Shown piece after piece: positions 1-5,574 of a stretch of 8,874 nucleotides of DNA (position 1 is its first letter; every line of letters begins with the position of its first letter). The stretch lies in assembly GCA_937951695.1 (NCBI GenBank), contig CALFBL010000390.1, forward strand, positions 1-8,874, given 5' to 3'. This DNA is from an uncultured Granulosicoccaceae bacterium (lineage in GTDB: Bacteria; Pseudomonadota; Gammaproteobacteria; Granulosicoccales; Granulosicoccaceae). A model generated the notes under the pieces. The model searched no databases and was not told where the DNA came from. It worked only from the letters and a program-made list of their open reading frames with translations. The position numbers were made by a program, and so were the translations under genes.

Positions 1-599
1 TGTTGAAATTACTGCTGCTTGAGGGCGAGCTGGCCTTGGATTGGGACGACGAGGTGGTGTCCAGTTGCATCCTGACTCATGAGGGTAGCCTGTACCATGA
101 ACGATCGGCGAAATTATTAGAGCTTGACGTCGTACGAAAAATCACGGGGGAGAGCTCGACGCCTGAACCAAACGTCGCCCGTGACCAATCCGCAGGCTGG
201 ATAGAAGAGGATACCGAAGTTGCCGATCGAGCCGAACAAGAGACAGCGATTGAGCCGTTATCGGTCACTAGCGATAAGGGTGAGGAAGACGACGTGACAT
301 CAGACGAAGAGTCTGCAGTCAAATCTGAACCGGTAAAAGGTGAGGATGAAGTCGTGGCAGAGCTAGAGAATGATGTTCGGGATGATTCCAATGAGGCGGT
401 GGTGAGTGATGATTTACAGATCATTGATGGTATTGGCCCGGGTTTGCAGAGCCGGCTTTATGAGTACGGTGTGTTGACCTTCGATGCACTTGCAGCGCTG
501 GACGAGAGTGAGGCGGTGAAGCTTGGCACACATCTGGAACTGGAGCAGCCCGAATTGGTAATCGATTGGGTAAATGACGCGCGGAAACATCAGTTGTGA
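1..599 (+). CDS. pntAA: NAD(P) transhydrogenase subunit alpha part 1 (PntAA), 3' end only, with extended C-terminus
   Basis: The 5' end lies outside the window; the frame is open from position 3 to the TGA at 597-599. PntAA is the soluble NAD(H)-binding domain I of the proton-pumping transhydrogenase, which passes hydride from NADH to NADP+ at the cytoplasmic membrane. The first ~40 visible residues fit the end of domain I (acidic DWDDEVV, then an ILTHEGSLYH strand-turn-strand). The downstream genes are clearly pntAB and pntB, which supports the call. What follows is not usual for PntAA: about 90 residues of Asp/Glu-rich low-complexity linker (roughly 45-135 of the visible part), then a ~60-residue domain (from about nt 408) with the core LQIIDGIGPGLQSRL. 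That core looks like a helix-hairpin-helix fold, similar to the extra C-terminal domain of some alphaproteobacterial NuoE proteins. The role of the tail is unknown. Confidence 0.85.
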   Translation, partial: LKLLLLEGELALDWDDEVVSSCILTHEGSLYHERSAKLLELDVVRKITGESSTPEPNVARDQSAGWIEEDTEVADRAEQETAIEPLSVTSDKGEEDDVTSDEESAVKSEPVKGEDEVVAELENDVRDDSNEAVVSDDLQIIDGIGPGLQSRLYEYGVLTFDALAALDESEAVKLGTHLELEQPELVIDWVNDARKHQL

Positions 600-1024
600 G
601 TGACATGACAGGCACCGTAGCGATGTACGTATTTATGCTCGCAGCTATGGCAGGCTACATGCTGATATCGCGCGTACCTTCCATCCTGCACACCGCGTTG
701 ATGTCTGGGTCTAATTTTATTCACGGGATTGCGACCGTTGGCGCCATCATCGCGTTGTTACACGCAGAAGGCTCGCTGCAAGTCGGTATAGCGTTTGTTG
801 CGTTGGTTCTGGCTGCCGCCAATGCAGTGGGTGGTTATGTGTTGACTGATCGAATTCTGGCGTTGTTTGATTCTTCCGCTCAAGCAAAGTCGGATGCTTC
901 TAACGACATGGTCAAAACATCGATGAAGATGTTGGACACCGACGATGATTTTATCAATGTGCCTGAACAGATGTTGTCGCGTCGAGTCGATTCACAAAAG
1001 CACGACCGGGAGGACGGTGAATGA
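596..1024 (+). CDS. pntAB: NAD(P) transhydrogenase subunit alpha part 2 (PntAB), membrane subunit
   Basis: Small integral membrane subunit that forms part of the proton channel (domain II) with PntB. Three hydrophobic segments are visible at about residues 6-26, 41-57 and 62-85, with the family signature VPSILHTALMSGSN between the first two and VLTDRILALF at the end of the third. The GTG at 596 overlaps the pntAA stop as GTGA, which suggests translational coupling; an in-frame ATG at 605 is the alternative start. Family members usually end soon after the third helix. This one has about 50 further polar, charged residues (92-142), so it is longer than the common ~100-residue form. Its stop overlaps the pntB start as ATGA. 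Confidence 0.93.
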   Translation: MSDMTGTVAMYVFMLAAMAGYMLISRVPSILHTALMSGSNFIHGIATVGAIIALLHAEGSLQVGIAFVALVLAAANAVGGYVLTDRILALFDSSAQAKSDASNDMVKTSMKMLDTDDDFINVPEQMLSRRVDSQKHDREDGE

Positions 1025-2418
1025 CCGCCACCGACCCGATCCATTTTGTCGGTATTGACGTCGCGTATTTCATCGCCTCTCTTTTATTGGCGCTGGGTTT
1101 GCGTTACATGTCCTCGCCCACTCGGGCTCGCAGCAGTATCTGGTACGCCGGCGCCGGTATGGTAATCGCCATCGGGGCTACCTTGCTGATTGATGGCGAC
1201 TCAGGCCGCCGTGTCTTGATTCCAATCGCGATGTTTATCGGGGCCAGCTTCGCGTATGTGCAGTCGCGAAAGGTTTCCATGACCGGTGCGCCCGCGTTGA
1301 TTGCGTTGTACAACGGTTTAGGTGGTGCGGCGGCGGCAGGCATCGCACTGGTCGAATTGCTGCGCGCCGCGGAGCACACATCGTCTTTGCGTGTGCTCGC
1401 TATTGTTGGCGCGTTGGCGGGCACCGTGTCATTTGCAGGCTCGACCATGGCGTGGATCAAATTGCGCTCGAACATGCGTCGTTCGGTGCCATTTCCAAAT
1501 CGCCAGGTGGTGTACCTGGCCAGTATGGTGTTGTTGTTTTTGGTGGGGTTGGTGTTGGCGTATTCGAACACCTCACATCCTGTGTTGTTAATGTTTTTTG
1601 TGCTGCTGGCATTGTTTTTTGGTATCAGCATGACATTACCGATTGCAGCGGCTGATCTTCCTGTGCTGATCTCATTGTACAACGCGATGACCGGTTTAGC
1701 CGTTGGCTTTGAAGGTTTTGTATTAGGCAACCCCGCCATGATGGTTGCTGGCACCTTGGTGTTTGCATCCGGTGCATTGCTGACGCGTCTCATGGCAAAG
1801 GCTGTGAATCGCAGGCTGTCAGAAATCATGTACTCCGGATTTGGTGTTAGTGGCGACGAGTTATCGACAACGTCGAAAGCCGGCTTCGTCAATGAAATCG
1901 AAGCTCACGATGCTGCAGCATCCATGGCGTTTGCCCGACGCGTTATCATCGTGCCAGGTTACGGGATGGCGATCGCTCAGGCGCAGCACAAGCTGCGTGA
2001 ACTAACGCAGCTGTTGGATGAACGTGGCGTACAAACCGCGTTTGCGATACATCCTGTGGCAGGTCGAATGCCGGGGCACATGAATGTGTTGTTAGCTGAT
2101 GCAGGTGTTCCTTACGAAAAAATTGCTGACTTGAGTGCCATCAATGAAGAGTTCTCACAAGCCGATGTTGCGCTTGTCGTTGGTGCCAACGATACTGTCA
2201 ATCCATCGGCCCGAACCGATGTAAATAGCCCGATTTACGGGATGCCGGTGATGAATGTCGATCAAGCCGGTAGTGTGATCTTGTTGAAGCGTGGGGACGG
2301 AAGAGGCTATGCGGACGTGCCGAACCCTTTGCTCGAAGCGCCGGGAACTCGCGTTCTGATGGGGGATGCCATGATGTCCCTACAGGCATTGATCACCAGC
2401 ATCAAGGCGATTGACTGA
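1021..2418 (+). CDS. pntB: NAD(P) transhydrogenase subunit beta (PntB)
   Basis: Carries most of the membrane domain and the NADP(H)-binding domain III of transhydrogenase. The 465-residue length fits the family. The N-terminal ~270 residues are a series of hydrophobic helices. Domain III follows, with the NADP motifs in order: GYGMA at 313-317, HPVAGRMPGH at 344-353, GANDTVNP at 388-395, and KR at 423-424 with a downstream GYA. Asn221 in SLYNAMTG matches the conserved channel Asn222 of E. coli. At the position of E. coli His91, this protein has Asn98 (LIALYNGLGG). A strong Shine-Dalgarno sequence, GGGAGGA at 1008-1014, lies 6 bases before the ATG, and the ATGA overlap couples it to pntAB. Confidence 0.97.
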   Translation: MTATDPIHFVGIDVAYFIASLLLALGLRYMSSPTRARSSIWYAGAGMVIAIGATLLIDGDSGRRVLIPIAMFIGASFAYVQSRKVSMTGAPALIALYNGLGGAAAAGIALVELLRAAEHTSSLRVLAIVGALAGTVSFAGSTMAWIKLRSNMRRSVPFPNRQVVYLASMVLLFLVGLVLAYSNTSHPVLLMFFVLLALFFGISMTLPIAAADLPVLISLYNAMTGLAVGFEGFVLGNPAMMVAGTLVFASGALLTRLMAKAVNRRLSEIMYSGFGVSGDELSTTSKAGFVNEIEAHDAAASMAFARRVIIVPGYGMAIAQAQHKLRELTQLLDERGVQTAFAIHPVAGRMPGHMNVLLADAGVPYEKIADLSAINEEFSQADVALVVGANDTVNPSARTDVNSPIYGMPVMNVDQAGSVILLKRGDGRGYADVPNPLLEAPGTRVLMGDAMMSLQALITSIKAID

Positions 2419-2419
2419 G

Positions 2420-2447
2420 AGACTCTAGTTATTGATGAAAAGAGTCT
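2420..2447 (+). other. Weak stem-loop after pntB
   Basis: AGACTCT (2420-2426) and AGAGTCT (2441-2447) form a perfect 7-bp stem with a 14-base loop, starting 2 bases after the pntB stop. No T-tract follows, so it is not a standard intrinsic terminator. It may instead protect the 3' end of the pnt transcript, or be chance. Confidence 0.3.
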
Positions 2448-2550
2448 TATCCATTGGCCATAACGCTTGACGGACTAACTTCATTCTGTTCCTTATGCAC
2501 AGCCTCATATTTGTTGCATCGAAAATCGGATTGCGGTATGTATCCACAGG

Positions 2551-2615
2551 TTGATTTTAGAAATATCGTTTAAGTTATTGAAAAAAAAGAAAATAACACT
2601 CTTGTTCAAATATTA
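2551..2615. other. A+T-rich tract, possible duplex-unwinding element
   Basis: About 82% A+T in a window that is otherwise near 50%. It lies between the DnaA boxes at 2540-2548 and 2669-2703 and contains a poly-A run from about 2580. If the region is an origin, this is where strand opening would be expected. It could also be a plain A+T-rich promoter-upstream region. Confidence 0.45.
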
Positions 2616-2668
2616 CACAGACGATACAGAGCCTGTTGCAGTGGGCTATAGCTGTTTCCATACCGGTT

Positions 2669-2703
2669 CTATCCACAAGGTTATCCACAGGTTGTGTGGA
2701 TAA
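2669..2703. promoter_or_regulatory. Three closely spaced DnaA boxes
   Basis: CTATCCACA (2669-2677, +), TTATCCACA (2681-2689, +) and TTATCCACA on the - strand (2695-2703) follow each other with start spacings of 12 and 14 bases. The last two are convergent perfect boxes. The TTGACA hexamer begins 19 bases further on, so bound DnaA could also affect priA transcription. Confidence 0.75.
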
Positions 2704-2721
2704 AAACCCCTTGCCAATCAG

Positions 2722-2748
2722 TTGACATAGGCTGCATTGGGATATGCG
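2722..2748 (+). promoter_or_regulatory. Possible priA promoter
   Basis: A perfect -35 hexamer TTGACA lies at 2722-2727. The best -10 is poor (TATGCG at 2743-2748, spacing 15), so this call is weak. Transcription from here would start near 2755, upstream of the TTG at 2815 but downstream of the earlier in-frame TTG at 2737. This agrees with using the later start codon for priA. Confidence 0.3.
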
Positions 2749-2764
2749 GGAAACTCTGCGTATC

Positions 2765-2818
2765 ATGCAAACGCCTGCTTTGGGCATCTGCCAATTTCTA
2801 CATCTGATTCGCTCTTGA
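2765..2818 (+). CDS. Possible 17-codon leader ORF upstream of priA
   Basis: An ATG at 2765 opens a short frame reading MQTPALGICQFLHLIRS. Its TGA (2816-2818) overlaps the proposed priA TTG (2815-2817) as TTGA, the stop/start arrangement seen in translational coupling. No clear Shine-Dalgarno sequence precedes the priA TTG, so coupling would explain how it is translated. Only a weak GGGA lies 13 bases upstream of the leader ATG. The peptide shows no attenuator-like codon run. It could be chance. Confidence 0.25.
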   Translation: MQTPALGICQFLHLIRS

Positions 2819-5001
2819 CCAACTCCTATCTTCAGATAGCCGTCCCAACGCCTTTGTATCAGGTATTTGACTATCGCGCGCGCGACGCTGAGGCGCTGAG
2901 TGTCGGGGTGCGGGTGCTGGTACCTTTCGGGCGTCGGCAGGTGGTTGGTGTGGTTATCGGCCGGTCTGACAGCACCGATGTACCTGTCGATAAGTTACGC
3001 ACCGTCTTAAAAGTGCTCGACGATGAGCCAATCTTGCCGCCAGCCCTGCTCGAGCTGCTGAATTGGGCCAGCCGCTACTACCATCATCCCATTGGCGACG
3101 TTTTGGCCAGCGCTTTACCGGTGCTGCTGCGACGGGACGCGCCTGCGACGCTGCCGCGTATTGAATGCTATCGCTGGTTGCGAGAACCGAATCATCCCGT
3201 GAGCGCGCGAGCTCACGTTCAGCTGTACCTGCTGAAGAGGCTGACCGCGGCATCGGGAGAGCCCGTGGATGCACAATCGTTATCTGCGGTGAGCCGCAGT
3301 TGGCGAAAATCGTTACAGCCCCTGATCGATGATGGCGCGATCGAACGGCAGGACCTCGATGCCCTCCCCTGCAACGTGTCCACCGATCTTCCGCCTGTAT
3401 TGCTCGATGAACAGATGCATGCGGTATCAGCGATACAATGTGCGTTGGGTAAATTTCAGCCATTCCTGTTGAACGGAGTGACGGGCAGCGGAAAAACGGA
3501 AGTCTATCTGCAGTGCATCGCCCAGGCACTCATCCGCGATGAGCAGGTGTTGCTGCTGGTGCCCGAGATATCCCTCACGCCGCAATTGATGAATCGATTT
3601 CAGCGGCGTGTCAGCGGTTGTATGGTCAGTCTTCATTCAGGTCTGAATGACACAGAGCGTTTGCAGAACTGGATGATCGCCGCCAAAGGACACGCGGATG
3701 TGGTGATTGGGACCCGCTCCGCCGCTTTGGTGCCGATGCCGCGCTTGGGGTTGATTGTGGTGGATGAAGAACACGATGGTTCATTGAAACAACAAGACGG
3801 GTTTCGGTACAACGCTCGTGACTTTGCCTTGATGCGTGCCCAGAAACAGCAATGTCCTATCGTACTGGGGTCGGCAACGCCGTCATTTGAATCGCTGAAT
3901 AACGTGACTGCGGGTCGTTATCTGGAATTGAGGCTGAGTATACGAGCCGGTGGCGCCCAAGCGCCGATGTTGTCATTATTAGATATCCGGCGCCAGAAAT
4001 TGCACGAAGGCCTCAGTGAGCGTTTGCTCTCGGCAATCGGTGAGCATCTGGAAGCCGGGCGTCAAGCGCTGGTCTTTATTAACCGCCGCGGCTTTGCGCC
4101 TACGTTATTGTGTAACGACTGCGGCGCCAGCGCGACCTGCAAGCGCTGCGATGCTCACATGACCGTGCACGCCAAGCGACAACAACTGCGGTGTCATCAC
4201 TGTGGCGCCGACAGACCCCTACCGCCAGCGTGCGAAACTTGCCTGTCCGCAGAGCTGGATTTTATCGGCTTTGGTACCGAACGCATCAGTAATGCCCTTC
4301 AGGAGCGGTTTCCCGATGTGCCTATTGCCCGCATTGATCGTGACACTACGCGTAATAAAGGTGCGCTTGAAGCGCAGCTGCAAGCGGCCACCTCTGGAAC
4401 AGCCAGGTTACTTGTCGGTACCCAGATGCTCGCCAAAGGTCATCACTTTCCAGGTGTCACGTTGGTTGGCATACTGGACGCAGATCGAGGCCTGTTCGGC
4501 ACCGACTTTCGCTCGCTTGAACATATGGGTCAGCTGGTGCTGCAAGTCGCTGGACGTGCCGGTCGCGAAGCCGAGCGCGGTGAAGTGCTCATACAAACCC
4601 GCAATCCTGACAACCCAATGCTGCAAACGCTGGTGCGCGACGGCTACCCCGCCTTTGCTCAAGCCGCCCTCACCGAACGCAAAATCGCGATGCTGCCCCC
4701 GTATGCCTTCGTCGCTTTGGTGCGCGCTGAAGCCACCGAGCCCCGTGCCCCGCACATCTTTCTTGACCGCATCATCGACGAGCTAAGCAACTGGCAAGGC
4801 CCCGACCTCATGATCCTTGGGCCCGCGCCTGCGCCGATGGAACGCCGGGGTGGGCGCTACCGGGCTCAGCTTTTCATTCAAGCTGAGCGTCGGGCTCGGC
4901 TGAATGCCTGTCTGAAAGACCTGACTGCATTTATAGACAAACTGCCTGAGGCGCGGCGGACTCGGTGGTCGATTGATGTTGACCCAGTTGATTTGTTTTA
5001 A
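2815..5001 (+). CDS. priA: Primosomal protein N' (PriA), replication restart helicase
   Basis: 3'-to-5' superfamily 2 DNA helicase that recognises abandoned forks and loads the replicative helicase through the primosome. With the TTG at 2815 the protein has 728 residues (E. coli 732). The N-terminal DNA-binding domain begins with IAVPTPLYQVFDY and contains YYHHPIGDVL. Helicase motifs are the Walker A TGSGKT (223-228), DEEH (317-320), GTQMLAKGHHF (535-545) and QVAGRAGR (577-584). Eight cysteines at 433, 436, 442, 445, 460, 463, 473 and 476 form the two zinc sites. Their spacing is identical to E. coli PriA with an offset of only 3, which is the main reason for choosing this start. An upstream in-frame TTG at 2737 would add 26 residues with no counterpart in PriA. 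The gene follows the DnaA-box cluster directly. Confidence 0.97.
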   Translation: MTNSYLQIAVPTPLYQVFDYRARDAEALSVGVRVLVPFGRRQVVGVVIGRSDSTDVPVDKLRTVLKVLDDEPILPPALLELLNWASRYYHHPIGDVLASALPVLLRRDAPATLPRIECYRWLREPNHPVSARAHVQLYLLKRLTAASGEPVDAQSLSAVSRSWRKSLQPLIDDGAIERQDLDALPCNVSTDLPPVLLDEQMHAVSAIQCALGKFQPFLLNGVTGSGKTEVYLQCIAQALIRDEQVLLLVPEISLTPQLMNRFQRRVSGCMVSLHSGLNDTERLQNWMIAAKGHADVVIGTRSAALVPMPRLGLIVVDEEHDGSLKQQDGFRYNARDFALMRAQKQQCPIVLGSATPSFESLNNVTAGRYLELRLSIRAGGAQAPMLSLLDIRRQKLHEGLSERLLSAIGEHLEAGRQALVFINRRGFAPTLLCNDCGASATCKRCDAHMTVHAKRQQLRCHHCGADRPLPPACETCLSAELDFIGFGTERISNALQERFPDVPIARIDRDTTRNKGALEAQLQAATSGTARLLVGTQMLAKGHHFPGVTLVGILDADRGLFGTDFRSLEHMGQLVLQVAGRAGREAERGEVLIQTRNPDNPMLQTLVRDGYPAFAQAALTERKIAMLPPYAFVALVRAEATEPRAPHIFLDRIIDELSNWQGPDLMILGPAPAPMERRGGRYRAQLFIQAERRARLNACLKDLTAFIDKLPEARRTRWSIDVDPVDLF

Positions 5002-5033
5002 CGTTTTTGCCGGAGATCAACACGGAAACCATA

Positions 5034-5111
5034 CCCCTTCCAGTGGACGCCATGAACCCATCCGTGGGGGCTTCATGGCGGCATCCTTGCCGCCATGACC
5101 ACTTCAAGGGG
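5034..5111. repeat. Nested, overlapping palindromes (REP/ERIC-like block)
   Basis: Three pairings can be read. Outer: CCCCTTCCAGTGG (5034-5046) with CCACTTCAAGGGG (5099-5111), 11 of 13. First hairpin: CGCCATGAA (5048-5056) with TTCATGGCG (5072-5080), perfect, with an inner CCCA/TGGG. Second hairpin: CATGGCGGC (5074-5082) with GCCGCCATG (5089-5097), perfect, loop ATCCTT. The two inner hairpins share 5074-5080 and so exclude each other. A short GGGCAC-G-GTGCCC palindrome (5109-5121) follows. No T-tract is present, so a standard terminator is unlikely, although the position just after priA would suit transcript-end protection. Confidence 0.75.
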
Positions 5112-5484
5112 CACGGTGCCCGCGTTGCTCTCCTAATTCCGACGTTGTGTGGGTTTTTGGTTGGTTGATTTTCTGTTTGGCTGCGTCGTGTTTGTTGAGG
5201 TGACGCGCTTGAGAAGATTGTGTGAGTGGGAGTGTTCACACGAGGTGCTTTTTTAAGCACGATGAAAACTCCTGATCAGATGCTTTCCTGCAACGCCCCC
5301 AAGAACACCTGTGCGGCGGCTTCCGGGGCTAGAGTTCGGCGCGCGAGCTGCGCTTTCTCCAGTGGATGGCCCAAATCTGTCCATTGAGAGCTCAGCCTCG
5401 AAGAAACGCCAGTCAACGCCTCTAGACAACCATAGCAAACAAAGAGAGCACAGCCTCCAAGGATGGATTCATGGTGTCCACTGA
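5040..5484. repeat. Inverted-repeat-bounded segment, possible MITE-like element or remnant
   Basis: The reverse complement of 5040-5072 matches 5452-5484 at 28 of 33 positions. The match stops sharply at both ends, so the two copies behave like terminal inverted repeats around a segment of about 445 bp. No transposase frame lies inside and I see no clear target-site duplication. On the minus strand, a frame without an ATG start and ending at 5276-5278 closes with LAPEAAAQVFLGALQESI; it may be a decayed gene tail or chance. The alternative is two copies of a dispersed intergenic repeat in opposite orientation. Confidence 0.5.
5452..5484. repeat. Right arm of 33-bp imperfect inverted repeat
   Basis: Pairs with 5040-5072 at 28 of 33 positions. 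The shared core is GGATGG-TTCATGG-GTCCACTG, with the gaps marking single mismatched bases. Confidence 0.65.
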
Positions 5485-5535
5485 TGTGTGGTGACTTATG
5501 CTTTTATCTCCGGAGCACATAACTGTGTCTACAAC

Positions 5536-5567
5536 TTGACATCGCAACCCCCTAATACCGTTACACT
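5536..5567 (+). promoter_or_regulatory. Possible argS promoter
   Basis: Perfect -35 hexamer TTGACA at 5536-5541. The best -10 is TACACT at 5562-5567, but the spacing of 20 is longer than ideal; TAATAC at 5553-5558 is too close. If TACACT is used, transcription would start at or within a few bases of the argS ATG at 5575. Confidence 0.35.
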
Positions 5568-5574
5568 TCCCTCC

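Larger units (their letters stand above)
2447..2706. other. DnaA-box cluster with A+T-rich tract; candidate replication origin or DnaA-binding locus
   Basis: Matches to the DnaA box TTATNCACA seen here are TTATGCACA at 2493-2501 (+, full), GTATCCACA at 2540-2548 (+, one mismatch), CTATCCACA at 2669-2677 (+, one mismatch), TTATCCACA at 2681-2689 (+, full) and TTATCCACA at 2695-2703 (-, full). Weaker 7/9 matches sit at 2447-2455 and 2611-2619. Between the second and third boxes lies a tract with only about 12 G/C in 65 bases (2551-2615), including a run of eight or more A. A one-mismatch IHF-like site (YAANNNNTTGATW, 2544-2556) overlaps the second box. Clustered boxes plus an A+T-rich tract in a gene-free gap are the usual make-up of bacterial origins. 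Against this, neither dnaA nor other classic origin neighbours are in view, and genes on both sides run the same way. Control of priA or DnaA titration are alternatives. Confidence 0.6.
5002..5574. other. Gene-free gap between priA and argS
   Basis: No convincing gene is present. The gap holds nested palindromes (5034-5111), a 33-bp inverted repeat at 5040-5072 and 5452-5484, and a pair of 15-base direct repeats matching at 13 positions (5386-5400 and 5444-5458). It also has a GTGCTT/AAGCAC hairpin with a TTTT loop (5245-5260), a GTGTGA/TCACAC pair (5220-5225 and 5236-5241) and a possible argS promoter. The stretch 5145-5200 is G/T-rich. Short minus-strand frames in the gap look like by-products of the repeats. 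Confidence 0.7.

Noticed and set aside
1104..1892. Long minus-strand open frame (262 codons) opposite pntB
   Set aside because: It lies wholly inside the well-supported pntB gene, whose + strand product has clear family motifs; the reverse frame shows no recognisable domain.
2575..2787. Minus-strand 70-codon frame across the DnaA-box region
   Set aside because: It runs through the DnaA boxes and the poly-A tract and gives a Cys-rich sequence with no protein-like pattern.
2737..2814. Upstream TTG at 2737 as the priA start
   Set aside because: It would add 26 residues not matching PriA; the zinc cysteine positions and total length fit the TTG at 2815.
2954..3529. Minus-strand open frame opposite priA, and others at 3427-3636, 4408-4755 and + frame 4202-4786
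   Set aside because: All overlap PriA helicase or zinc-site coding sequence; low-complexity or Arg/Pro/Ser-rich translations typical of shadow frames.
4931..5260. Minus-strand frame of 109 codons over the priA end and the repeat block
   Set aside because: Its sequence (containing TDGFMAS) comes from the palindromic repeat; such frames are common artefacts of intergenic repeats.
5245..5260. GTGCTT-TTTT-AAGCAC hairpin as a terminator
   Set aside because: Only a 6-bp stem, with the T-run in the loop rather than after the stem on either strand.
5488..5574. Upstream GTG at 5488 as the argS start
   Set aside because: The added residues lack similarity to ArgRS and would be encoded by the promoter and repeat-edge region; ATG 5575 gives a normal N-terminus.
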